Shown here in pieces: positions 26,680 through 35,767 of a stretch of DNA of 64,000 nt. Source of the DNA: an uncultured Bacteroidales bacterium (GTDB lineage Bacteria; Bacteroidota; Bacteroidia; Bacteroidales; Paludibacteraceae); contig CAMHSB010000002.1 in the NCBI GenBank assembly GCA_946187695.1, positions 1-64,000 of the forward strand. Direction: 5' to 3'. Every line of letters starts with the position of its first letter. The first letter of the stretch is position 1. A model generated the notes under the pieces. It was not told the origin of the DNA, ran no database searches, and was given only the letters and a program-made list of their open reading frames with translations. A program made the position numbers and the translations under genes.

Positions 26680-28206
26680 ATGAAAAAGATGTATGTAATA
26701 TATGGAGAACGCGATTCTGGCAAGACACATACTATGTGGCTTGTATTGGCACACATCTTGGAACGAGGCGCAAAATTAGTATTGCCCATGTTCCACGCAG
26801 AAAAGCCATTGACATACGATGAGATTATGGCCAGAAAAGAGCAATTGTCCGATTTTCGTGCTGTGGTTGAATGGTATGACAAGAAGATAATGCTTTTTAG
26901 CGCTGGAGATGAATTGGATGAATGGAAATACTGGGGTTTCCGTAGACACATTAACTGGGCATCGCAGAATGATATAGATTATGTCATTTGTTGCGCTCGA
27001 AGCCGGAATATAGAAGGTTCTGTTTATAGGGAATTAAAAGACGTGTATCGCAATCAAATTTTGGATGATGAAGATTGGTTCTTTGTCGAAAAAGCAGACA
27101 ATAAGACTGATTGGCTGCAAGACAGAGACAAAGTCGCCCAAAAGATAATAAGATCACTAAAAAATGCTATTATGAACGAGATACCAACACACTATAGAGT
27201 TATTTTTCCTGTTGGTCAAGGAGGATTGGCAGTTGAACGAATAGAAGATATGACGGTTGTATATGATTGTGGTTCTCTATCATCACCGGCACGAGTAGAG
27301 ATGTACATAGACGAGTTGAAAAGACGGCAAGTGCATCAAATAGATTATATATTCATCTCCCATTTTGACCAAGACCATGTCAACGGCATTGAATATCTAT
27401 TGAAATCCGGCATTAGGGTCCACAAAGCGATCATGTCATATATACCTCATGATTTTCAAGTTGTATATAATTGGGCGGTGAGGGGTGCGTATGAGAATAT
27501 GCTTATTTTGCTGCGTCGTTATGAATGCGGAATAGATGTAGTCAATGAGGGTGAAAACTCCGAACGGCATTACATGCATAAAGATTTATGGGAATGGATC
27601 GCACACAGCCAATTAACTTCTCAAGATTTCGTGAATCTACGGCAGGCGTTTGTAGATGAGGGTATAGATTTGAATAGGCTAAATGATATTTGGTATCTTG
27701 AGCAAAACAAGGAAGATATCAACAATGTCTTCAAAGAAACATTTGGACCACAAGGTCCCAACTCGAAAGGATTAATTGTTTTGTCGCAAAAAACGCTCAA
27801 TACGCAATTGTATAAGGCAGAATTGGAGAATGGAATTTGCTATTGCTCAGCATGTAAGTCATTCAGATGCCTATCTATGACTCCGACCGTAACGGGTTGT
27901 CTTTATGTGGGTGATGCTAAAATTAAGACACAGGAGGAGGTGGATGTAATTAAACAATTTTTGCATCACTATATGCATGAAAAACACTTATTATTGATGC
28001 AATTACCACACCATGGCAGCAACCTCAATATCGCCAAGGACTTACATTTTTCTATTGATGCAGACGTGTACTTTGTAAATGACAAGGATGAAAAGCGAAT
28101 ACAAAAATCGGCAATCTTATATAATGATTTGATCACACAACATAGATTGTACGTTATAAAAGATATGTGTTCCGATTTGATTCTTGGGACGACGAAAGTG
28201 CAATGA
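26680..28206 (+). CDS. P-loop NTPase domain fused to a ComEC-like metallo-beta-lactamase domain
   Basis: 508 aa from the ATG (a GTG three codons upstream is possible). Residues are numbered from that upstream start. Residues 8-165 form a small P-loop domain with Walker A GERDSGKT (12-19), a FRAVVEWY segment, LFSAGD and DYVICCARSR. Residues 172-510 form a metallo-beta-lactamase fold with the ComEC/Rec2-type metal motif SHFDQDH (H231, D233, D235, H236), VGDAK (D415) and LPHHGSN (H447, H448). It is soluble, without the membrane channel of true ComEC. MBL domains of this kind act as nucleases or phosphodiesterases. The P-loop part is paralogous to the whole of the protein at 28746-29252. A P-loop sensor/regulator with a hydrolase effector is a layout common in defence systems; that role is inferred. 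Confidence 0.75.
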   Translation: MKKMYVIYGERDSGKTHTMWLVLAHILERGAKLVLPMFHAEKPLTYDEIMARKEQLSDFRAVVEWYDKKIMLFSAGDELDEWKYWGFRRHINWASQNDIDYVICCARSRNIEGSVYRELKDVYRNQILDDEDWFFVEKADNKTDWLQDRDKVAQKIIRSLKNAIMNEIPTHYRVIFPVGQGGLAVERIEDMTVVYDCGSLSSPARVEMYIDELKRRQVHQIDYIFISHFDQDHVNGIEYLLKSGIRVHKAIMSYIPHDFQVVYNWAVRGAYENMLILLRRYECGIDVVNEGENSERHYMHKDLWEWIAHSQLTSQDFVNLRQAFVDEGIDLNRLNDIWYLEQNKEDINNVFKETFGPQGPNSKGLIVLSQKTLNTQLYKAELENGICYCSACKSFRCLSMTPTVTGCLYVGDAKIKTQEEVDVIKQFLHHYMHEKHLLLMQLPHHGSNLNIAKDLHFSIDADVYFVNDKDEKRIQKSAILYNDLITQHRLYVIKDMCSDLILGTTKVQ

Positions 28207-28708
28207 GTATCGCTCATGCACGTGCGAAATATAAGGAATAGTGTTTGATGTCACACTAAAAGCAGACATTAATTGATCTTTGACATAATGTAGATAACTA
28301 AAAAGAAAAAGTCTTTAAATGTTCTATATTGGAAGGTTCTCGGGAGATGGTCCCGTGATGGTCTTGTTGAAATGTTGTATTTTACAGCAGATTGGGTCAG
28401 AAAAGGACCAAGTGAAGTGTGGCAACTGTGCCAAGGGTGTCGGACCAGGTCAAGGTAAAAAAATGAAATTGTCAAATTGTCATTTTGCCAGTGCAAATTT
28501 TTGAAGGAAAGCAAATCAAAAAATAGCTTGTATCTTTTTTAGAGAAAAATGCAAGAAAAAAATACAAGCTACGAACCGAAAGGAAAAGATAAAATACAAT
28601 AGTAATGGTATCATTACAAAACATATTAAAGAATGAAGGTGTTGCTGCGAAAGCGGTGATGCCCCTTTCGGCGTGTATGTACGTTCACTTGAATCTATTA
28701 ACCATTTA
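28207..28708. other. Non-coding gap between the two P-loop genes
   Basis: No convincing gene. It contains GATCTTTGACATA (28274-28286), the inverted form of TATGTCAAAGATC seen near 20350 and 23020, a purine-rich AAAAGGACCAAG unit near 28402, a long hairpin at 28524-28571 and a smaller CGAAAG...CTTTCG hairpin near 28650-28670. Confidence 0.6.
28524..28571 (+). terminator. Long AT-rich hairpin after the P-loop/MBL gene
   Basis: TAGCTTGTATCTTTTTT (from 28524) and its near-complement ending at 28571 pair over 17 positions with one mismatch, leaving a loop of about 14 bases. It is built from the same CTTGTATC unit as the spacer repeats, so it may be a by-product of two opposed repeat units as well as a terminator. 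Confidence 0.5.
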
Positions 28709-28725
28709 AACATGTCGCCCGCATG
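28709..28725 (+). repeat. 17-bp leader repeat, copy 2
   Basis: Identical to 25150-25166. Here the enclosed ATG opens a 15-codon frame (MSPACKKGRKKDGRK) that ends just past the start of the following gene, so it could be a leader peptide. Confidence 0.75.
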
Positions 28726-28745
28726 TAAAAAGGGCAGAAAGAAAG

Positions 28746-29252
28746 ATGGAAGAAAATAAAAAAGCTCTATGGAGCAATAATAAAACAAATCTAATTGTCA
28801 TTAAAAGCAATGGCAATTCAGGCAAAACAACGACTATCTGGATGTTGTTATATGAGTTGGTAAATCAAGGGGCAAAAATTAATAGTCTTTGCTATCTTGA
28901 TAAGACATCATTCACTTTACCTGCAGTACTTCCACCAGCAAAGAAACGTTACGACTTTATTGCAGAAGTGGAATGGTTTCAACTCCGCATCGTTTTGTTT
29001 AGTCAAGGAGATACTCCAGGTGCTGTGGAACCGCGGTTAGATGCCATTATAGCAACAAAGCCCGACTTTATTGTTTGCGCTTCACGTTCACAATGGCGGA
29101 CAAATTCCACATGGGAACTATTCGAAACGAAATATACTAACATTCATTTTAGAAGGGTTTGCTTCTGGTCTGAATACTCCACTCACAAAAATGATCAACT
29201 GAGTGTCAAAGAGCCAACAATAGAAGCCATTATAAAATATATTAAGCCTTAA
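28746..29252 (+). CDS. Stand-alone P-loop protein, paralogue of the MBL-fused domain
   Basis: 168 aa with Walker A SNGNSGKT (residues 21-28). It aligns along its length with the first 165 residues of the P-loop/MBL protein: shared SGKT-x-T-x-W, a following GAK, DFxAxVEW near residue 75, LFSxGD near 90, DFIVCASRS near 112 and an IIKYIK-like C-terminal helix. No MBL domain follows; a stop at 29252 ends the gene cleanly and is followed 67 bases later by the giant surface gene. It could be a regulator or subunit partner of the fused protein, or a fragment left after loss of an effector domain. Confidence 0.7.
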   Translation: MEENKKALWSNNKTNLIVIKSNGNSGKTTTIWMLLYELVNQGAKINSLCYLDKTSFTLPAVLPPAKKRYDFIAEVEWFQLRIVLFSQGDTPGAVEPRLDAIIATKPDFIVCASRSQWRTNSTWELFETKYTNIHFRRVCFWSEYSTHKNDQLSVKEPTIEAIIKYIKP

Positions 29253-29294
29253 ATGAGCTCTTGGTCATGGGGCATTGGTTTGCCCTATGGTCTC

Positions 29295-29478
29295 AAATAA
29301 ATATAAAAATCAAAATGATATGAAAAATTTAATTAATTATTTGTCAAAAAAGAGTTTATCTCTCGGAAACGGACCGGAGATGGACCGGAGATGGATCGGA
29401 CATGAATCGGGGAGGTTTCTCTCTATTTTAACCTTGTTCCTGATGCTGTTCTCATTCGGTGTCGGAAATGTGTGGGGA
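29295..29478 (+). repeat. Inverted repeat arm: signal-peptide region of the second giant surface gene
   Basis: Partner of 13352-13535 on the opposite strand, covering about 25 bases of leader and the first 52 or so codons. The two arms bracket the whole defence island. Confidence 0.85.
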
Positions 29479-32400
29479 GCAAAGGATGATGTGGTGTACA
29501 AGATTAACACCGCTTCAACAAAGATTGCAACCTCTACTACGTATGCCAATTATGGTCCGTCAACTTGTGCCAGCGCGCAAGCAGGCTCTACAGTATCCTC
29601 TGCTAGTTGGTGCGTGACATGTGGCTCTGCGCAGACTGAAGGCTTGTGGCTGGGTGCCAATAATAATCAAAAAGCTAAAATGAAATTGGGCAATGGAAGT
29701 TTTACAGAAGCAAGTGCGATAGCCACAGCCATCGGTGTTGAAACCACTGACACTTATTACGCTGCCATGATATGTCGTACAAATTTATCCAAAGTATATA
29801 AAGTGACACTTACTTATTCAACTCCTGGTGGTACGGCTCCAAGTGAAGCATGGATACTTTATTCTACAGATAATGGTAGTACTTGGTCTGTCGGGAAAAA
29901 AGTAACGAGTCTCAGTACTAGCGGAACAGATTTTGTTTTTGATGCAACGATAACTTCTGCCGCACGATATGCATTCGTTATTCACTCTACGGGTTATTGT
30001 CAATTCAAGAAGCCTGTTCTTACATTTTACGAAGGAACGACAGGCGGAACCACTTACACTGTTACATATAATCTGAACGGAGGAACTGGAACGACGCCGA
30101 CGGAAAGTGCTAAGACATCTGGCGAAACATTCACACTGCATAATGGTACGACGAACATCACTCCGCCAAGCGGAAAGGTGTTCAGTCAGTGGAAAGACCA
30201 AGATAATAATTACTACGATGGCGGTGACACATACACCATGCCTGCCAAGAATGTGACGTTGACGGCCCAATGGGCTACCACTTATACGGTAACGTATAAT
30301 CTTAACGGAGGAACGGGAACAACGCCGACAGAGGGTGCTCATCCAGCCGGAGCGACTTTTACGTTGCATGATGGAACAACGGGCATAACGGCTCCCTCCC
30401 AAAAAGAGTTTAGTAAATGGAGGGATCAAGACGGAACCGACTACAACGGTGGAGTGACCTATATGATGCCGGCAAAAGCTGTCACGTTGACAGCTCAATG
30501 GGTAAATGCAGGCGGTGATTATGTGCTGGTCGAGGATGACGAAGATATTGGTCCGGGTAAGTATTTGATCGTGTATAATAATGCGAAAGCATTAAATACG
30601 CACTACGGTAGTGTAAATACCAATACGTACGCAACATATACGGATATCTCAAGTTATTATAGTAACAAAAAGATAGCGGCTAATGCTACTACCAACGCAT
30701 TAGCTTATACGGTTGCAGAAACGGCAAACGGCTATTCAATCAGTCATATAGAAAGTGGCACTACTTATTATTTAGGAAATTCAAGCAATTCAACTGGTAG
30801 CACATTACGATGGGATAATCCGTTCACAGCATCTACGGACGAATGGACGTTAGGTGTCAACTCTATTGTATCTGCACGTAACAGCAGTTATGCAATACGT
30901 TGGAATAACAACAGCAGCTCCTATCGTTTTGCCATATACAACACGACAGGACAACAAGCAGTACAACTTTTCAAGCAAGAAGAAGCATGTGATGACCCTG
31001 AATTGTCGTATGGAACTGCACCTGTAACTAGGACGTTTGGGGATGCGGCATTTACGAATCCGTTGACCAATAGTCATAGCGTGGCGGTGACATATAGTTC
31101 TTCAGATGAGACGGTGGCAACGGTGAATAGCGAAGGCGAAGTAACGATTCTGAAAGTCGGTTCGACGACTATTACCGCTTCTTCGATAGCACAGACAGTA
31201 TCAACAGTTGATTATTGCGCGGATGAGGCATCTTATACCTTGACGGTAAACAAAGCGAATATCTCGCCGACGTTGACTTATACGCCTAATAGTGTGGCTG
31301 CGGGAAGTAACACTTCTGCTCCAACGGTTGGCGGTAATCCGGGTAGCGGTGGTGTGACATACGCCATCACTTCCGCTACGCCGGCTGGTTGCGCAACGAT
31401 TGATGCCGGTACGGGTGTAGTAAGCGGTGTGGCTGTGGGTTCTGTAACCGTCACAGCGACAGTGGCAGCAACGACGAACTACAATGGAGGATCAGCAACA
31501 GCGAATGTAACCATTACCGCGGCTTCCTACTTCCCGAATGGAAAAACAATATTTATTCAAGCAGAAAGCTCAAGTGCGTGGAGCGATGCTAACTACGATT
31601 GTGTAAAAGCATGGTTCCATACAGCCGGAGGTAGCGAGACAGCTCAAACGACCTACTGGCTGTTTGATGCAACAGGTGGGGATTCCGGAAAGAAACTATT
31701 TGCAGCAATTGTTCCTGCTACAGGTGATTTACCCTATTTAGATATTCAGCGTTTTACTCATGATTGTAGCTCTTGGAGAAACAAAAACGGTGGTTGTTCC
31801 TATTCCGATGCAAATGGTAGCAATACAATCCGTTCAACAGGAAATACAGACACCTATGACGCCCAAGATGATTATATTCGTTGGAATGTAAGCGGTGTGA
31901 CGATAGACCTGTATGGTGATCCAAGCGATGACGATTGGGCAAGTTCGTTGGCTTCCTTCAGCGATCAAGGCGCAGGTGTTTGGACGGCGACTTATGAGAA
32001 CTACGCTCCTGCGAACGCGGCGGGTGAGTCGCAAGACTTTAAGGCAAAGACGAATTACAACGGTTGGATTGGTAATACGGGAAGTAACAACAATGCGACT
32101 TTGAGTGGCATGATCGTCGGTTCTACATACAACGTAACAGCCACATTGAATGTTACGGATCACTCGCTTGTAATGAGCAAGACATTTGTGAAAGGTGAGG
32201 TAAGTTTTGATTTACAAGGTCATGGAAGTGCTATCTCCAAATTGACAAATGTGGCTGCAGGTAGTAAGATTAGTGCTCCGAGTCCTGCGCCAAGTGTTAC
32301 CGGTTGGGACTTCGGTGGTTGGTTCAAAGAGCCGGCATGCACCAATGAGTGGAACTTTGCTTCGGATGAAGTGGACGAGACCATGACGCTGTATGCGAAA

Positions 32401-35400
32401 TGGACCAAGCATACTTACACTATCACCTCCACGCTGAATAATTGTTCGTCCAGTCCTGCTATTCCGAGTTCGTATGAATATACCGGTTCGGCAGCAGGTT
32501 TGACATACACCATTAGTGCTAATGATGGCTATCGTCTGCCGACGAGTATAACAGTCAGTGGAACTACGTATACTTGGAATTCTGCTACCGGGGCACTTAC
32601 GCTGACGGGAACTATTACGAGTAACGTAAGCATTACCATAACGGCAGTACAGACACATAAAGTAGATTGGTACGTAGGCGGTTCGGCTGTTGGCAATAAG
32701 ATCGGCGACGATGGTCAGACGACGGTAGTTGACCACGGAGGTAAGATTAGTAACTTCCCTGCCACGACGCCTGACGGAACTCCTTGCGACAAGACATTTG
32801 TCGGATGGACGAACACGACAAGTTATGTACACGGCACAAGTCCGTTGTTCACGGATGTAGCCGGTTCGCCTCAGATTAATGCGGATGCAAACTTCTATGC
32901 GGTGTTTGCAACAGGAGGAAGTACAACTGTATATTTAACAGAATCTGAAATTAGTACCAGTTTTGTTTCTGGAACTACTACGAGCTATGGAAATTATACT
33001 ATAACTTCAGCATCAGGTACATGGGGCGGAAAAATCACCATAAATAAAGTAACGATAAGTGCAACCGATGTTTATTGTGTAGGTATACGTAAGAATGCAG
33101 ATAACAATAGTCTTGGTTCGCCTACATTTAGCGGTAATATATCCAATATTACAGTTACCGGTCGACATAATGCAGGAAGCGCAAGAGATATATACATTTG
33201 TTCGTCTAATGCAACTGCACAACCAACAAGTGGAGATATTGGAAGTGGATCTATACCAGCAGGACCGGGCAGTAGCGTATATACGGATTGGACAGATGTA
33301 TCAATTACACCAACTGGAGATCATACCAGTTTCTATATTTATGCGAACGGAGGATTACAAATAAAAACAGTTGCCGTAACTTATGGCGGATATTCCGGTT
33401 ATACAATAACTTGTGCGGATTGTGGAACGAGCGTAACGCCGACCTATACAGCAGCACCGACGGGTGGTACGGTAAGTGTGACGAAGAGTGCATCACCCGT
33501 AACCAGCGGTTCTACTGTGAAGACTTGTACAGCCGTAGATTTAACGGTAACACTGACTCCGGCTACGCATTATGATCTCACCGGATTTACGGCAACAGGC
33601 TTGACGACCGGAACAGCGACCATCACTCCGGCAGTGGGATCTACCTTGCCGGTAAGCGTTGCGCAGACATTTACCGTGACGGTTTCTGCAGGAGCGACTG
33701 GTACACTGACACTTGCCCCGACATTCACGGCGCAGACACCACTCTCAATCACCTTGGAGACGCATAGCAAAGGAACATTCACACCGATTGGTGATATCTA
33801 TTCGGGTGAGAGCTTCACATTCCCGACGGTTACACCGAGTGACGCTGAGTGCTCTTCGTTCTTAGGATGGATAGAAGGAACGACGTGGAGCGGTGACGGC
33901 ACAGAGACAGATCCTACCGCTATTACCGGTTTGGCGAATTATCACGCTGCCGGAAGTTCGTCGGGAACATTAACCACGAGTAAGACCTATACAGCTGTAT
34001 ATGGCGAGAAAGATACGCAAGTTGTTCCTGCTTACCAAAAGGTGACCTCCGCGCCAAGTAACTGGAGTGGTGATTACCTGATTGTTCGTGATGACAATAG
34101 TCGTGCGTTTGATGGTAGTTTGAGTACTTTGGACGCAGCCGATAACTATATTGGTGTGACAATATCAGATGGTTCTATTACAGCGAATAGTACTGTTAAC
34201 GCCAGCAAGTGGACGATTGCTAAAGTGGGCGAGACGAGCAATTATACCATCAAGTCTGCTTCGGGTTACTATATCGGACGAACGGCTAACTCCAATGGTT
34301 TGAACTCCAGCACAAGCGAGGAATACACCAATACGTTAGCATATTCGACTGATCATGTGGATATCACATCCAGTGCCGGCCCTAAATTACAGATGAACGG
34401 AGGCGCGAGGTTTAGATATTATGGAACCAGCCAACAAGTTCTCCAATTATATAAATATAACCCGGATGCTGAAGTAGTAGCGTACACCTATTGCACCAAC
34501 CCTGCATGTACGCCGCGTTACCGCGTGACGATGAATTCCGCGACAGGCGGTTCGCCTTCGGCAGACAAGGTATATGAGCATGCTGACGAGACGATTACTC
34601 TGACGGCTAACCCGTCTTCCGGCTATTCGTTCACGAGTTGGACAATCACGAAGACAACAGGCGGCGACAATGTGACTTCGACCTTGCTGACCGGCGATAA
34701 GCCGACCACGGCGAACACTACCTTCACAATGCCGGCCTATGACATCACGATAGCTGCTACTTACACGAAGAAGATGGTAAGTACGCTTGAAGTGAAAGAT
34801 GGCGCGACGGTTGTTTCTACCACCACAGGCCCTGTAAGCGGAACGGTGAACATCAGTACCGGCGCGAACAAGACTCTGGATGTGGTGATTACGCCGAGCG
34901 ATGCATATGACCATAGTTGGACTGCGACGGTAAGCGCCGGTAGCACGTACGCAAGTATCACCAATGTGACGGATGACGGTTTCCGCGTGAACGGTTTGGC
35001 ACAAGGCGATGCGACGATAACGGTGAATGCACCGAATGACGGAAGTGCCAAGAGCGTGACGCTGACTGTACAAGTGAGAGATATTATGCCAGAGGAGATT
35101 ATCCTCAAGCGCGACGGCTCGAATACGCCGATAGAGACGCTGATTATGTACTACGATGAGACCAATAGCAAAGGTCAGTACGTGAAAGTGAATGTGGGTT
35201 ACTCGCCGGCTAATCCGACGAACAAAGCGTTTACCTTCTCGTCAGCCCTGACAGGTAAGGTTGGTTCGCATAGTCATGCTCCGGCAAGCGGTTATGAAGT
35301 GTTGGTTGCGAACGGCGTAACGAGTGATGCTGTCAACTGTACCTTCACCTCTTCCGCAGACGGAAGTGTAACGAAAGTGCTGGCCGTGACGGTATTGCCA

Positions 35401-35721
35401 ATTTTGTCTGACCGATTTGTAGATTATGTTCATGGCAATGCGACTCAGACAGTTTCGGCACGCTTGTCCGACGATAGATATAGCATCATACCGGATATCA
35501 ACACACCGAGCCTATCGGATGCGAGTGATGCGAACCCGACGAGTGAGGATTGCGAGACGTCGCACTACCACTTGGTGGGTTGGTTGCCACAGACGACAGC
35601 AGAAGCATTATGGGCAGCAGGTACACCCATCACTGAAGCCACTGAAGGATTGGTAAAAGCCGGAGTACAAGTAGAGGCAACCGGTCAGACATGGTATGCT
35701 ATCTGGGGTAAAGAAGAATGA
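29320..35721 (+). CDS. Giant InlB_B-repeat surface protein, surface cassette 2
   Basis: 2133 aa from the ATG at 29320, chosen because it matches the start of the paralogue at 13510; an ORF extension upstream is not conserved. The signal region ends ...SFGVGNVWG. Two near-identical tandem InlB_B modules (YTVTYNLNGGTGTTPTE ... LTAQW) lie at about residues 245-395, followed by a YVLVEDDEDIGPGKYLIVYN block also found in the paralogue, a Big_2-like region near 590, a Cys/GWT module (DKTFVGWTNT) near 1160 and a repeat of the YLIVRDD block near 1590. The C-terminus (HYHLVGWLPQ ... WYAIWGKEE) matches the paralogue's end. No sorting motif is seen. The middle is far more divergent than the ends, as if the variable part had been exchanged. 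Confidence 0.78.
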   Translation: MKNLINYLSKKSLSLGNGPEMDRRWIGHESGRFLSILTLFLMLFSFGVGNVWGAKDDVVYKINTASTKIATSTTYANYGPSTCASAQAGSTVSSASWCVTCGSAQTEGLWLGANNNQKAKMKLGNGSFTEASAIATAIGVETTDTYYAAMICRTNLSKVYKVTLTYSTPGGTAPSEAWILYSTDNGSTWSVGKKVTSLSTSGTDFVFDATITSAARYAFVIHSTGYCQFKKPVLTFYEGTTGGTTYTVTYNLNGGTGTTPTESAKTSGETFTLHNGTTNITPPSGKVFSQWKDQDNNYYDGGDTYTMPAKNVTLTAQWATTYTVTYNLNGGTGTTPTEGAHPAGATFTLHDGTTGITAPSQKEFSKWRDQDGTDYNGGVTYMMPAKAVTLTAQWVNAGGDYVLVEDDEDIGPGKYLIVYNNAKALNTHYGSVNTNTYATYTDISSYYSNKKIAANATTNALAYTVAETANGYSISHIESGTTYYLGNSSNSTGSTLRWDNPFTASTDEWTLGVNSIVSARNSSYAIRWNNNSSSYRFAIYNTTGQQAVQLFKQEEACDDPELSYGTAPVTRTFGDAAFTNPLTNSHSVAVTYSSSDETVATVNSEGEVTILKVGSTTITASSIAQTVSTVDYCADEASYTLTVNKANISPTLTYTPNSVAAGSNTSAPTVGGNPGSGGVTYAITSATPAGCATIDAGTGVVSGVAVGSVTVTATVAATTNYNGGSATANVTITAASYFPNGKTIFIQAESSSAWSDANYDCVKAWFHTAGGSETAQTTYWLFDATGGDSGKKLFAAIVPATGDLPYLDIQRFTHDCSSWRNKNGGCSYSDANGSNTIRSTGNTDTYDAQDDYIRWNVSGVTIDLYGDPSDDDWASSLASFSDQGAGVWTATYENYAPANAAGESQDFKAKTNYNGWIGNTGSNNNATLSGMIVGSTYNVTATLNVTDHSLVMSKTFVKGEVSFDLQGHGSAISKLTNVAAGSKISAPSPAPSVTGWDFGGWFKEPACTNEWNFASDEVDETMTLYAKWTKHTYTITSTLNNCSSSPAIPSSYEYTGSAAGLTYTISANDGYRLPTSITVSGTTYTWNSATGALTLTGTITSNVSITITAVQTHKVDWYVGGSAVGNKIGDDGQTTVVDHGGKISNFPATTPDGTPCDKTFVGWTNTTSYVHGTSPLFTDVAGSPQINADANFYAVFATGGSTTVYLTESEISTSFVSGTTTSYGNYTITSASGTWGGKITINKVTISATDVYCVGIRKNADNNSLGSPTFSGNISNITVTGRHNAGSARDIYICSSNATAQPTSGDIGSGSIPAGPGSSVYTDWTDVSITPTGDHTSFYIYANGGLQIKTVAVTYGGYSGYTITCADCGTSVTPTYTAAPTGGTVSVTKSASPVTSGSTVKTCTAVDLTVTLTPATHYDLTGFTATGLTTGTATITPAVGSTLPVSVAQTFTVTVSAGATGTLTLAPTFTAQTPLSITLETHSKGTFTPIGDIYSGESFTFPTVTPSDAECSSFLGWIEGTTWSGDGTETDPTAITGLANYHAAGSSSGTLTTSKTYTAVYGEKDTQVVPAYQKVTSAPSNWSGDYLIVRDDNSRAFDGSLSTLDAADNYIGVTISDGSITANSTVNASKWTIAKVGETSNYTIKSASGYYIGRTANSNGLNSSTSEEYTNTLAYSTDHVDITSSAGPKLQMNGGARFRYYGTSQQVLQLYKYNPDAEVVAYTYCTNPACTPRYRVTMNSATGGSPSADKVYEHADETITLTANPSSGYSFTSWTITKTTGGDNVTSTLLTGDKPTTANTTFTMPAYDITIAATYTKKMVSTLEVKDGATVVSTTTGPVSGTVNISTGANKTLDVVITPSDAYDHSWTATVSAGSTYASITNVTDDGFRVNGLAQGDATITVNAPNDGSAKSVTLTVQVRDIMPEEIILKRDGSNTPIETLIMYYDETNSKGQYVKVNVGYSPANPTNKAFTFSSALTGKVGSHSHAPASGYEVLVANGVTSDAVNCTFTSSADGSVTKVLAVTVLPILSDRFVDYVHGNATQTVSARLSDDRYSIIPDINTPSLSDASDANPTSEDCETSHYHLVGWLPQTTAEALWAAGTPITEATEGLVKAGVQVEATGQTWYAIWGKEE

Positions 35722-35767
35722 TATTCATTCTAATGTTTAAAGTTTAATGTTTAAAGATTTGAAGATT

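Noticed and set aside
26680..28206. Competence protein ComEC
   Set aside because: Only the MBL part is shared; there is no membrane channel or OB domain, and the N-terminus is a P-loop domain.
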